This document shows positions 10,432 through 22,388 of a stretch of 64,000 nt of DNA, piece by piece (position 1 is the first letter of the stretch; each line of letters starts with the position of its first letter). The notes below the pieces were generated by a model. It worked only from the letters and a program-made list of their open reading frames with translations. It searched no databases and was not told the origin of the DNA. Source of the DNA: Eleusine coracana subsp. coracana (taxonomy: Eukaryota > Streptophyta > Magnoliopsida > Poales > Poaceae); contig CM064429.1 of the NCBI GenBank assembly GCA_032690845.1, positions 20,169,013 through 20,233,012 on the forward strand, written 5' to 3'. A program made the position numbers and the translations under genes.

Positions 10432-12206
10432 ATGGAGAAGTGTGCCATCAAGCTTTGGATGTTTGATAGAGAGAACTTTCTCTACTGGAAGTCACGGACC
10501 AAGTCTTATCTCTTAAACCAAGGACGTGCAATTTGGGAGATCGTGGAGCAAGACTGCGCTATACCGGACGACCTCAACACCGTGCCAGTAGGTGAGTTAA
10601 CCAGGTATGAAAACAACTCTAAAGCTGTCAATATCCTGCTGTCTGCTCTAGGTAGGAATGAACATGACCGTGTTGCTCATCTTGATACTGCACATGCCAT
10701 TTGGGCAAAGCTTTGCACGTACCATGAGGGTACCAATCAAGTCAAGTCTATGCGTAAAGATTCTTACAATAGACAGTACCAAACCTTTGCACAAAAACCT
10801 GGCGAGTCACTGGATGACACTTTTCGTAGGTTTGAGGCCATTGTGTGCAACTTGCGGGCTTGTGGTAACCTTGTGTACATTAATAATGATAGAGCTAGGC
10901 AATTGTTGTATTCACTTGATGAAAATGCTTGGGGGGTTAAGATTGCTGCACTAGAAGAAACAGCTGATTTCAATACCCTGGACTGTGAGCAGCTGTATAG
11001 CAAGCTAAAATCTCATGAACTGTCTAGGAAGTCTTGTCCTAATCTTGGTAATCCTTCTTCTAGCATGGCTTTGCTTTCTAGCTCTCGAAAGGGTAGTCAC
11101 AGTGGTGCTTCTTATGGAACTAACCCCTCACTTGACAAGTCTTCTTTGGAGTTTGCTTTGTCTTCTCTTGTTGCAGCTTCCGATGAACAGATGGAGTGCA
11201 TTCCTGACGAGGAGCTATCCTTGCTCACAAGGAAGTTCAGGAAGTTCTACAACAACCAAAAGGAGAGAAGAGGAGGTGGTTCAAGAACCTGCTTCGAGTG
11301 TGGTGGCCCTGGACATTTCATCGCTGACTGCCCCAAGAAGAAGAAGAAGGCTGGATACCATGACAACAACACTGAAGATTTCAAGCAGAAGAGGAACCGC
11401 TTCTACAAGAAAGGCAAGAACTCCAAGAAGTTCGCCAAGGCCATTGCACGCGCCTGCGTTGCCGCCTTGAGCGATGTCGACCTCACATCCAGCGATGGCC
11501 TTACAAGCTCGGAGGAGGAGGTTGAGAAGCCACGAGTCAAGAGGAAGGATGACTTCACCGGGCTTTGCTTTATGGCAAAGAACGATCACGACACTGACTC
11601 TGGCTCCGACTCCGACACAAGCAAGGTACCTCCCACTCTTGATGAGCTGTCTTCTGAACTTGATCATTTGCATGATGTTTTGCTCATGCAAGATGATAAG
11701 CTTCGCAACGTTGTTCATGAGAATAGAGAGTTTAAGTCTAAGTTGGAGATTGCTGAGTATGAGATCACTTCGCTTAGGTCCAAGCTTGCTAAAAATGCTG
11801 ATGTTGAGTGTGAATCTTGTCAAGTTATGATGAGTGATCTCAGTCAGAGGGAAAGTGCCCCAAGCTCACTAATGAGTTGGAAGCTCAAACCCTCAAAGTC
11901 AAAGAGCTCGAGTCCAAGCTGCTAGATGAGACTCGGTATAAAGTTCTCCCACCACCATGTGTAGTGTGTGGCTCTCTTAAGCATAAACTTGCAATCACTA
12001 GAGAGGAAAACAAAATCCTAACCCAAGAAAATGATTATCTCATCTCTAGTCTCGAAAGAACCCTAGTGAGTGAGGAGAAGATTGAGAGTGACTTGGAAAG
12101 AGTCAAAGAAAGTGCTAGTAGGTCAACCTACAACTTGGGCTTGGGAGTTGAGAGCCATGACAAGGAGAGTGAGAATGTGGATAAGTTCGTGCCTAGCTCT
12201 AGCTAA
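10432..12206 (+). pseudogene. gag: Copia-1 gag (SIRE/Maximus-like), frameshifted
   Basis: The ATG at 10432 opens 497 codons. A retrotransposon Gag core (motif YWKSRTKSYLL near residue 20, then a GESLDDTFRRFEAIV block near residue 125) is followed by a CCHC knuckle, CFECGGPGHFIADC, near residue 287. A lysine-rich stretch, an acidic serine-rich stretch and a leucine/glutamate-rich region likely to form a coiled coil come next. A frameshift and deletion at about 11860-11880 moves the continuation into another frame (11877-12206). In copia-2 the same place has about 100 more bases, so this copy is deleted there. Gag would coat element RNA in cytoplasmic particles. Clade assignment rests on the long gag with coiled coil. 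Confidence 0.85.
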
Positions 12207-12338
12207 AGGGATGAGGAACAGTCCATCAAACCCACAGACACATACTATCCACCTAACCCCAAAATCCTTCCTTCAACCCAAAGCAAGCCGAGAAGCCAAA
12301 ACCCAAAGCAAGCCGAGAAGCCAAAACCCAAACCCACT

Positions 12339-12578
12339 GTGCAAGCTCAGCCTAAACATGAGAGAGTCTATATTTGCATGTTCTGTGGTCGTAAGGGTCA
12401 CTTGGATGAGTACTGTTATAGGCGTAAGAGAATTGAGAGGATGCAAGCTAAGTTAACTAGGAATGTGCATCATGATGATTTTGTTGGTTTTCAGCCTCAC
12501 TCTTTTTCTTGTGCCTATCGCGAACAGGGTCATTCCTCATATGGCTTTGATTCACGAAACAGAGGCTTTGCTCAATAG
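12339..12578 (+). pseudogene. Copia-1 second zinc knuckle and linker
   Basis: The frame contains CMFCGRKGHLDEYC, a second CCHC motif about 1.1 kb after the first. Repeated YGFDSRNRGF- and HNPRFESRRF-type segments follow. A premature TAG lies at 12576, and frame continuity towards the protease is lost. The copia-2 counterpart is at about 55316-55743. It is probably the C-terminal part of Gag or a Gag-protease linker. Confidence 0.6.
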
Positions 12579-12857
12579 CGCTTTGGCACCCCACGTTTTC
12601 CCCATCGTGGTGAGCATCGCTTGCGTGGATTTGGCTTTCACACAGATGATCTCTATCCTCATAACCCCAGGTTTGAGTCGAGACGCTTTGATAGGCCACG
12701 CTTTCCCCATCATGGTACTCATCCCACGTGTTCGACTGATAATGTGCAAAGAACGGTGATAACCCCTGCATGTCGTGTGATTCAGTGCTGGCTTCCCAAG
12801 AGTTTTCTTTCTAACCCCAGCACTGAGTCATCGATCTTTCCTTCTCGTTCTTTATAG

Positions 12858-13100
12858 GCGGCAGATGGAGGCCTGGAGAAAAAATGGTTGATGGACTTCG
12901 GGTGTTCGCGCCACATGACCGGAGATGGAAAGTGGTTCTCCAGCCTCACTCCTTTGAAGCGCCGGGAGTATGTGACCTTAGGAGATGACAAGAGAGGGAG
13001 AGTGAAGGCAAGAGGCGCAGTAAAGGTAAATGAAAAATTCACCCTCAAGGATGTTGGTTTGGTTGAGCATCTCAAGTACAATCTCCTCTCTATCTCTTAG
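12858..13100 (+). pseudogene. Copia-1 protease, active-site motif changed
   Basis: The frame resembles the copia aspartic protease (sister motif DSGCSRHMTG in copia-2), but here the motif reads DFGCSRHMTG, so the Ser after the catalytic Asp is Phe. The conserved KYNLLSIS follows, and then TAG at 13099 where copia-2 has CAG. The protease would cut the polyprotein; this copy is inactive by inspection. Confidence 0.75.
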
Positions 13101-14300
13101 TTGCTTGATGTTGGTTTGGAAGTGCACTTTAAGAAAAATGCTTCTTGTGTTCTTGATTCGAATGGCTCTTTGGTTTGTGGGATTTCTAGCATTGGGAAAG
13201 GTTTTTAGGCTGATTTTGTTGGTTCTCTGGTTCTCACAAGTGCTTGTTTGCTCAATCTTCTTCTGAGCTCTCGAAATGGCATAGGAGACTAGGTCAATGA
13301 GCTTTGACTTGCTTTGTTGCTTGAGTGGCCTAGGTTTGATCCGAGGATTGCCTAAGCTCAAATTTGATAAGGATTTGGTTTGTGCTCCTTCTCGTCATGG
13401 GAAAATGATTGCTGCTTCTCATCCACCAATTAATGTGGTGATGACTGAACGCCCTGGAGAGTTGCTTCACATGGACACTGTTGGTCCTTCTTGGGTTCAT
13501 TCGGAGGGTGGGAAGTGGTATGTTCTTGTGATTGTTGACGACTATTCTTGCTACTCTTAGGTTTACTTTCTTGAGAGCAAGGATGAAGTGTTTCATCACT
13601 TTTGGAGCTTAGCTTTGAGGTTGTTCAAGGAACTTCCCAGTGCATTACGAGCAATTCGCAGTGTTAATGGCACCGAGTTCAAGAACTCCTCCTTTGATGC
13701 TTTCTCTCTTGAGAATGGTATTGAGCATCAATTTTCAGCACCTCGTGTCCCTCAGTAGAATGGTGTGGTGGAAAGAAAGAACAGAACCTTGGTGGAAATG
13801 GCCCGAACGATGCTCGATGAGCATAGGACTCCGAGGCGGTTTTAGGCTGAGGCCATTAGCAATGCTTGCTATGTTTCCAATCAGGTTTTCTTGCGCTCAA
13901 TTCTTAATGTGACTTCCTATGAGCTACGCTTTGGGAGGAAGCCATCTGTTTCTCATTTGCGCGCTTTTGGTTGCAAGTGCTTCATTCTCAAGCATGGCAA
14001 TCATGATAAGTTTGAGTCGAGATCTTCTGATGGCATCTTTCTTGGCTACACCCCTCATGGCCATTCTTACAGAGTTTTGAATTTGGAAACTAACACCATC
14101 GTAGAGTCCTGTGATGTAACCTTTGATGAATCAAACTCTTGTGCAAGCAATGTGGTTGAGACTGTAGGTAACAGAGAGATGGAGGAGAGTATCTTTGTAG
14201 AAGAGGACCTACAAGGCTTGCATGATGACGATGATGAGTCATTCCATCCCACATCCGAGCTTGTTCCTACTGCTTCCACTACTCCAGTAGAGGGTCCAGA
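13101..14300 (+). pseudogene. Copia-1 integrase, multiple stops
   Basis: Pieces in three frames match integrase. The GELLHMDTVGPSWVHSEGGK core is near 13456 and the NGVVERKN-like region near 13760. The LRFGRKPSVSHLRAFGCKCF region (13915-13980) is the usual copia integrase C-terminal part. Stops at 13099, 13558, 13756 and 13842 interrupt it. At the last three, copia-2 reads TGG, CAG and TGG. Integrase would insert cDNA into the genome; this copy is dead. Confidence 0.8.
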
Positions 14301-14419
14301 AGCTTCTATATCGACCTCAGCAGCTATTGAGCCAGCTCTAGCTATGGTTAAGGGGGAGGTACGCTCTGAGAGAGAGGCTCCTCACCACATTCAGCATCAA
14401 CATCCACCTCAACAGATGA

Positions 14420-16017
14420 TCGGTAATCTCTATGAGAGGACAACAAGATCAAGGTTTGCACATCTCTCCTGCTTTACTAATTCTCTCTTTGTTGCCACCT
14501 TTGAACCTCGGGATATTGGACATGCATTATCTGATGAACATTGGGTTAATGCCATGCATGAGGAGTTGGAAAACTTTAAGAGAAACAAAGTGTGGACCCT
14601 AGTAGAGCCTCCTGTTGGTGTAAATGTCATAGTAACCAAGTTGGTTTTCAAAAACAAGCATGGGGAAGATAGTAAGGTTGTTAGAAACTAGGCTAGGCTT
14701 GTTGCCCAGGGTTTCAGTAAAGAGGAAGGCTTAGACTATGGGGAAACCTTTGCTCCTGTTGCACGCATAGAAGCCATTAGGATCTTGCTTGCATTTGCTG
14801 CCTCTAAAGGCATTAGACACTACCAAATGGATGTCAAGAGTGCTTTCCTAAATGGTTTCATAGAGGAAGAGGTTTATGTGAGACAACCACCTGACTTTGA
14901 GCACCACAAATACCCAAACTGTGTGTACAAGCTTCAAAAGGCTTTGTACGGGCTAAAGCAAGCACCTAGGGCATGGTATGCTAGGCTTAAGACCTTCTTG
15001 CTATAGCGCGGGTATGTCATGGGGTGTGTTGACAAAACCTTGTTCACTCTAAAGCATGGCAATGACTTTCTAATGGTTCATCTATGGAGGTTCCTCTCAT
15101 GCTCTTGTGTCTAGATTTTAGGAAGCTATGGAAAGTGAATTTCAGATGTCGATGATGGGTGAGCTCACCTTATTTTTGGCCTTCAAATCAAACAGTGCAA
15201 GCAAGGCACATTCATACATCAAGCCAAGTACACAAAGGATCTCCTAAAGAAGTTTGACATGGTCAATGTGAAGTCGTTGTCAACACCAATGTCCACAACA
15301 ACGACACTTGACCCTGACGAAGACTATGAAGCGGTGGACCAAAGGGAGTACAGGAGCATGATTGGCTCCCTCTTGTACCTGACGGCAACAAGATCCGAGA
15401 TACACTTTGCAGTGTGTCTTTGTGCTCGCTTTCAGGCTTCCCCAAGGGTGACTCATCGCAACGCTGTCAAGCGCATCTTCAGGTATCTCAAATACACCCT
15501 TGAGTTCGGTCTTTGGTACTCTACATCTTCATCTCTTGATCTTATTGGGTATTTGGATGCGGACTTTGCTGGGTGTAGAATTGATAGGAAGAGCACTTCT
15601 GGTACTTGCCATTTCTTGGGTACTTCTTTGATCTGTTGGTCTTCTCATAAGTAGTCGAGTGTAGCCCAATCCACCACAGAGGCTGAGTATGTTGCTTTTG
15701 CTAGCTGCTTCTCACAAATCCTATGGATAGTATCCACCATGAGAGACTATGGGTTAACCTTTAAGGGTGTTCCACTCATGTGTGATAACTCCAGTGCCAT
15801 ATGCTTAGCAAAGAACCCAATCCTACATGGTAAGGTCAAACACATTAATGTGCGATTTCACTTCCTGAGAGATAATGTTGAGAAGGGTGATGTTGAGCTC
15901 AAATACATCAACACCAAAAACCAATTGGCTGATATCCTTACCAAGCCCCTAGATGCTTCGAGATTTGCTTTTCTTTGGGCGGAGCTTGGTGTTTGCCATC
16001 CTTATGGCATCATTTGA
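14420..16017 (+). pseudogene. Copia-1 reverse transcriptase/RNase H, catalytic motif deleted
   Basis: RT blocks are present: EGLDYGETFAPVARIEAIR, YQMDVKSAFLNG and LYGLKQAPRAWY. Stops lie at 14689 and 15004. The stretch that in copia-2 encodes the YMDD loop (58035-58060) is missing here at about 15082, so polymerase activity is lost. RNase H motifs (GYLDADFAGC, KSTSGTCHFLG) and the terminal ADILTKPLD are readable, with another TAG at 15652. The frame ends at 16017. It would copy element RNA into cDNA. Confidence 0.85.
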
Positions 16018-16523
16018 GGGGGAGTTGGTGTTCTCTTGTATATATGTATCTTACCTTTTTGCATTGTATCTCATTGGTAGATGAACTTTGATTCTTATGC
16101 TTGCTCACCATGTGTATAATTGCTTTTATCCCTGTCAAAACTTGTGTTGAGGCTAGTCTAGAGGATGTCTTGGCTTTGGCACCATGTGTTTGCGAAATGG
16201 AAGGCTTTGCAAATGTTTAGCTCATGATGGAACATTGTGGGAACATGTGTTCCTTTTGCCGCAAAGGCATGCTCTTTTGTCATGTGAATAAATCATGAAA
16301 AATCTGCTAAGTGCTTTGATCAAAATAATTCTAAAATGCTAAATCCAAACACTGTGACTTGAGGCCTCGGGGTGTTTGCCATACCCAGTCGTGTGACCCT
16401 CCGCATGGATAAGAGGACACATGAGGATAAACAATAAACACTTGATCAAATGAGTCTCTGTTGCATATGTGAGCGTTTGTAAAGCTCATTTTCTGTGAAT
16501 GCTTGTTGCCTTGGTTGAGATGG
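16018..16523 (+). other. Copia-1 3' untranslated region, broken at 16523
   Basis: GAGGGGGAGTTGGTGTTC follows the stop. The region aligns with 58990-59740 of copia-2 with gaps, and contains one copy of the GCCTCGGGGTGTTTG box that is duplicated in copia-2. It stops inside TTGCCTTGGTTGAGATGG, where the CRM-like LTR begins. No gene is seen. Confidence 0.7.
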
Positions 16524-17246
16524 TGATGTGAACAAGGGTTCCCGATCTTCCGAAAGGTTCTTGGTAAGTTGATTTGGTCGGAGGCGACACACAAATCGAT
16601 CCGGCTTCAGAACAGCACGTTCTAAACCCCGCAATCGCAGCACGACGTCTCCTCTGGTTATCAACCGTCCAAAGACGATTGACCTCGCCGAGAAGGCTAA
16701 TCCCTGCCTGCGAATCAAGAACACAAGCAAGAACAATGAAGAATGCAACACAATTGCAGATGTATGATTAAACTCTCGAAGTTGGGGTCTCACAAACCGA
16801 TGAACGGCGAAACTGTTTATGAACAGAATTTATCTAAGCAAAACCCGAACCCTAATGGTGCGGCCGCGGATGTATATAAAGACCCTAGGGTCGTGCAAGA
16901 CCCTCTGGACGCGCCCCTAATTGGGCTCAACTAGATACAAAGCCCAAAGGCCAAAAATAGGCGACGCAGCACCGACACAGATTCTGGACTCTCTCTTGTT
17001 TTGACGATTCTCGATGACTCCGGATGAATTTTGACATGAGGCCCACGGCATTGGAAAGGTCTTCTCCTTATCTTTCCGTGCATATGTAGAACGTCCAAAT
17101 CCGAGTCCGTATGCGTCCTGGGCGACTGTTTTAGTACAGACTGGTCCTGGGCCCCGAAATAGACTCGAAGTCGGTTTTGATTGGGCCTCCACTTTGGCTT
17201 CCAAGCCCTTGCTGGTCCTCCACGTTCCCAACTCCTTCTCCCATTA
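16524..17246 (-). repeat. CRM-like LTR A (3' LTR of CRM-1)
   Basis: This 723-bp LTR has ends TGATG and CATTA (the other copies have CATCA). The left end is the junction with copia-1. To the right lies the purine tract of the element (reverse strand GGAGAGGACCAGGAGA), which directly precedes the LTR. The reverse-strand pol frame ends inside it at 17131. A probable reverse-strand TATATA box lies at 16872-16877. Confidence 0.85.
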
Positions 17247-20200
17247 TCTCCTGGTCCTCTCCATGGTTTCTAATCATAAAATAATCATTAGGTAGCAAAC
17301 CATTCTCAAAAGTAACATATAGCGAAGAACGTAGGAACGAGCTCACCTCTAAATTTAGTCGTCGTGCACGAGCTCTAGTCATTGGACCTTGCAAGTCCAG
17401 ATTTGGAGGAGTGTTGTGTGTATCCATAGGAGTGATGTTCTCATCATCCTTCCCCTCTTGAAGTGGAGTCGTCCTCGACTCGAGCTCATCCTCTTCTCCC
17501 AAGTATGGTTTCAAATCTGAAATGTTAAAAGTAGGACTAACCCCGAACTCGGGAGGCAACTCAAGTTTGTATGCATTATCATTAATCTTCTCTATTATTT
17601 TGAATGGACCATCAGCTCTAGGCATTAGTTTAGACTTTCTCAATTCTGGAAATCTATCCTTCCTTAAGTGTAACCACACTAAATCTCCTACATCAAGCTT
17701 TACTTCCTTTCTTCCCTTACTACCAGCAATTTTATACTTTTCATTCATCTTTTCAATGCTAAGTCTAGTGGTCTCATGCATTTGCAAAATAAATTCAGCA
17801 CGCTCCTTAGCATCAATATGAACTCTCTCATTAATAGGTAGAGGAAGTATATCAAGTGGAGTACGGGGATCAAAACCATACACTACCTTGAATGGACTTA
17901 CCTTGGTAGTAGAATGTGTTGCCCGATTATAAGCAAACTCAACATGAGGTAAGCATTCTTCCCATTGCTTCAAATTTTTCTTCAAAATAGCTCGCAACAT
18001 AGTACCCAAAGTGCGGTTTACAACCTCAGTTTGTCCATCAGTTTGTGGATGACAAGTTGTAGAAAATAACAACTTTGTACCCAACTTATTCCAAAGCGTG
18101 CGCCAAAAATGACTCAAGAATTTTGCATCATGATCTGAAACAATAGTAGAAGGCATACCATGCAGACGTACAATTTCTTTGAAAAAAAGATCAGCAATAT
18201 AACTAGCATCATCAGTTTTATGACATGATATAAAGTGTGCCATCTTGGAAAAACGATCCACGACAACAAAAATGCTATCGCTCCCCCTCTTAGTCCTAGG
18301 CAGTCCTAAAATAAAGTTCATAGAAATATCCGCCCAAGGAATAGAAGGAACAGGAAGTGGCATGTATAAACCATGTGGATTCAATCGAGACTTAGCTTTT
18401 TGACATGTAGTGCAGCGAGCAACAAAACGCTCAACATCTTTCCTCATCCTTGGCCAAAAGAAGTGTGTGGCCAAAATATCCTCTGTCTTCTTAGCACCAA
18501 AATGACCCATCAATCCACCTCCATGCGCCTCCTGCAACAACAAAAGACGAACGGAACCAACTGGAATGCATAGGCGGTTAGCTCTAAACAAGAATCCATC
18601 ATTCAACACAAATTTGTGCCAAGCACGACCTTCTTTACAGTGCAGCAATACATCTTTAAAATCAACATCAGCAACATATTGTTCTTTAATTGCCTCAAGT
18701 CCAAAAATTCTACAATCAAGTTGAGACAACAAAGTATATCGCCTAGATAAAGCAGCAGCAATCACATTATCCTTCCCTTTCTTATGTTTAATAATATAAG
18801 GAAAAGACTCAATAAACTCAACCCATTTAGCATGTCTACGGTTCAAATTGCATTGAGAACGAATATACTTAAGTGATTCATGATCAGAATGAATAACAAA
18901 TTCTTTGGGCAACAAATAATGACGCCACGTCTCTAAAGAACGTACAAGTGCATATAGTTCCTTATCATACGTGGAATAATTCAAAACAGGCCCAGTAATT
19001 TTCTCACTAAAGTATGCAACAGGTTTACCATCTTGCATCAAAACACCACCAATGCCTATACCACTAGCATCACATTCAAGCTCAAAAGTCTTATCAAAAT
19101 TGGGTAATTGCAGCAATGGTGCATGTGTAAGCTTGTCCTTCAAAGCATCAAAAGACTCATGATGTACCTTACCAAAATGGAAGTCAACGCCCTTCTTTGT
19201 CAACTCATGCAATGGTGCAGCAATGGTGCTGAAATCTTTAACAAAGCGGCGGTAGAAACCTGCAAGACCAAGAAAACTCCTCACCTGTGTGATATTTTTT
19301 GGTACAGGCCAGCTCTTTATGGCTTCAATCTTCGCCTCATCCACCTCAATTCCCTGTGGAGTCACAACATAGCCAAGAAAAGAGACTCGATCCGTGCAAA
19401 AGGTGCACTTCTCAAGGTTACCAAATAAACGTGCAACTCGCAAAGCATCAAAAACAGCACGCAAATGAATCATATGATCATCCATGGATTTGCTATAAAT
19501 CAAGATATCATCAAAGTAAACAACCACAAATTTGCCAATAAAAGGTCTTAAAACCTCATTCATCAAACGCATGAAAGTACTGGGTGCATTAGTTAACCCA
19601 AAAGGCATTACTAACCACTCATACAACCCGAATTTGGTTTTGAAAGCTGTTTTCCATTCATCTCCAAGTTTCATTCTAATTTGATGGTAGCCACTACGCA
19701 AATCAATTTTAGTGAAAATTATAGCACCACATAACTCATCAAGCATGTCGTCTAGCCTAGGAATAGGATGACGATACCTAATAGTAATGTTATTAATGGC
19801 TCTACAATCTACACACATACGCCAAGAACCATCTTTCTTAGGAACCAAAAGTACAGGAACAGCACAAGGACTAAGTGATTGACGAACATACCCACGATCC
19901 AAAAGGTCTTGGACTTGTCGTTGTATCTCCTTAGTCTCCTCAGGGTTGGTCCTATAAGCAGCACGGTTTGGTAAAGTAGCACCAGGAATCAAATCAATTT
20001 GATGCTCAATCCCTCTCAAAGGTGGCAATCCCGGGGGTATCTCAGCTGGGAAAACATCCTCATACTCCTGCAAAAGGTTAGTGACAGCAGGAGGCAAAGC
20101 ACTAGAAGCAATATCACCAAGCAAAAACAAGGCTTGTTTGCATATCAAAGCATAGCAAATATCATCAGTAGAAATTTCAGCAAGCTCAGATTTTGTGGCA

Positions 20201-20517
20201 AGACATGAACGACCTTGTAATTTAATTGCAGCACCCTTAGAACTTGAAGAATCATTAACATTACTTGGTGTAGAAGCAGAATTAACAGGTTGCTGAATTT
20301 CAGGGCTTTTATTTTTCAAACTAGCAGCTCGTTCTAAATCAGCTTGTACAATTTCAGCAGGGGTCATTGGTAACAAAGTAATTTTAGTTCCTTTATGCAT
20401 AAAAGTGTACTTATTACTTTTACCATGGTGTACAACATCATTATCAAATTCCCAAGGTCTATCCAATAAAAGTGAACAAGCTTGCATGGGTACAACATCA
20501 CAATCAACAGAATCCAC
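17131..20517 (-). pseudogene. pol: CRM-1 pol: protease C-part, RT, RNase H, integrase
   Basis: The open frame of 1128 codons on the reverse strand covers late protease, RT (YFDD loop), RNase H (ECDASG), integrase (HHCC finger, then the catalytic core) and a C-terminal GPMTRARARRLN tail that runs into the LTR. Two damaging differences from CRM-2 are visible: the first integrase catalytic block reads ISMNF instead of ISMDF, and IAAALSRR replaces IADALSRR. The frame is separated from gag by a frameshift near 20530-20540, where this copy has a longer A run. It would act in reverse transcription and integration; this copy is inactive by inference. Confidence 0.9.
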
Positions 20518-20529
20518 ATAGGAACCAAT

Positions 20530-21822
20530 GGAAAAAAAAAACTCTGCAAGTTTGTGTTACCTTAGCTTTTCCAGAGTCATTTAACCACTGAATGTAGTAT
20601 GGATGTGGATGTGGGCGTGTGGTCAAATCAAGCTTCTTAACCACATCAGAACTCACCAAATTGTTGCAGCTTCCTCCATCAATGATGACACGTGCTCGAC
20701 GGTTCTTGATGATGAAGAAAATCTGGAACAAGTTATGTCGCTGCATCATCTCGGGCTGCTGGATTTGTGTGCTAAGCACACGCTGCACAATAATATTCAT
20801 GTAGCCCGTGGTAGCTCCGCCGCCAAGGACGAGGTCACCGCTGGTGACAGCGACATCCTCCTCCTCATCCTCTACATCGGAGGTGCTCATGTAACCGCCA
20901 TCATCTGTCGCCACATATGCCCGCCTACTTGGGCAATCTTTCTGCACATGGCCAAGACCATGGCAGCGGTGGCATTGAATCCCTGTAGTGCGTCCCGTCG
21001 AAGCAACAGAGGAGGCACTACTAGCCGGTACCTGCACAGAATTTTTACCTGAGCGCGTAGAAGAGACAGGGGCTGATCTTGGTGCTGCAGAAACAACACT
21101 AGCTGGTGGGGGCGGCCGGAAAGATGGCTTGGGCGGCCCCGAAGTCCCCGTCGGCCGTGGTGGGTAGAAATTCCTGGACTTGCTGTACTCCTCAAAAGCC
21201 TGGAAAAGTCCCTGTGATTCTTTCTCTGCAAGCATAGCATACTGGAAACACTGGTTGAGGGTATAAAATTCTTTATAATCAAGTATGTCCTGAATTTTTT
21301 TTCTCAAACCAGAATAAAAGCGGCAAATCTGATCCTCTACTTTTTCAACCACAGCACAACGAATCAAACCCTTCTGAAGCTCACTAAAATACTCCTGAAC
21401 AGTTTTATCTCCTTGATCTAAACGCTGTAGTTTATTACGAATTTCTCTATAAAAAGAAGGAGGAACAAAACGATCACGCATTTCTACCTTAAGTTCTTCC
21501 CAAGTAGTAGGCAAATCGGTTTCAGCAGCTAGACCACTCCACCAAACACTAGCAAAGTCCTTAAACTCACTAGTGGCTTGTCTAACTCTATGTTGTTCAG
21601 GAACAAGGTGGGCATTAAATTTTTGTTCTACCATCATTTCCTAATCAAGGTAAGCATCACCATCATACTGACCCGAAAACAAAGGAATTGAAAACTTAAT
21701 TTTAGCATACGGATCATCTGTAGCATAGTTACCTTGTGTGCGACGGTTGTGGTTGTGGAAACCACCCATACCTTAAGGGTTACGTTGCAAACGGTGGCGT
21801 AACCTTGTGGTCCTTGTAGCTG
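20530..21822 (-). pseudogene. gag: CRM-1 gag/protease, N-terminus deleted and frameshifted
   Basis: The reverse-strand frame carries the Gag core (FNAHLVPEQHRVRQATSEFK region), the CCHC knuckle CHRCHGLGHVQKDC and the protease start VIIDGGSCNN, matching CRM-2 closely. TAG at 21642 interrupts the frame just upstream, where CRM-2 reads CAA-type sense. At about 21822 similarity jumps from gag straight into the leader: the segment equivalent to about 27686-28720 of CRM-2, roughly 1 kb including the gag start, is missing. Confidence 0.85.
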
Positions 21823-22373
21823 TGGGTCAGCTCAAATTTTTGTCAAGAATCTCCTATAAAAATTTCAGCCAAAACGGACAACCAAGCGAAAAGTTATGGC
21901 TGTTTTACCGAAGGGGGGTCGGAATCGGTTATGAAGAACCCGGGGGTTGGAGTGAAATCCGAGTCGGCTTGGGGTCGGGTAGGGATTTTTGTTTGGCGAG
22001 GTGGATGCAGCGGAAAGTGGAATATGTGAAAATTGGTCCGAGGTGGTGAGGGTAGGTTTAGGGTGGGATTAGGGTGGGCGTGTTGATCAATCAACCCTAG
22101 CACATAAAGCCGACAAAAACTGAGGATGGTGAAGGGGATGGCGGCTAGGGTTGCAAGGAAAACACTACTGACAACAAAAACACAAACTAAACCAGCGACT
22201 AAACAAGAACTAGGGCACAAACTCAACACTATGGACTCTGAAATTGAATTATGCAAAGGCTAAACACGTGGTTATGGGCGGGGGAAATTTTTTTTTTGGG
22301 TATTTTCTGTGGACGATAGGAAGAACACGAAAACAAAACTAAAGGGTAGTGCGAACCTGACGGTGCACCTGAA
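21823..22373 (-). other. CRM-1 leader (5' untranslated region)
   Basis: The sequence matches 28721-29269 of CRM-2 nearly base for base, apart from small indels. It lies between the PBS at 22374 and the deletion junction. No gene is seen. Confidence 0.75.
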
Positions 22374-22386
22374 GCTCTGATTACCA
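22374..22386 (-). other. CRM-1 primer-binding site with one-base insertion
   Basis: The reverse strand reads TGGTAATCAGAGC, which is the initiator-Met primer site with one extra A. It sits two bases from the LTR end. The same variant is found at 29270-29282; the copy at 38256-38267 lacks the extra base. Confidence 0.7.
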
Positions 22387-22388
22387 CT

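Noticed and set aside
11281..11823. 180-codon reverse frame
   Set aside because: Shadow of copia-1 gag; the gag frame has the zinc knuckle and matches copia-2.
17522..17821. 99-codon plus-strand frame, repeated at 23386 and 39334
   Set aside because: It is antisense to the integrase C-terminal region in each CRM copy; its recurrence only reflects the recurrence of pol.
20603..21052. 149-codon plus-strand frame (and 26466-26915)
   Set aside because: Antisense to gag/protease of CRM-1 and CRM-2; no independent features.
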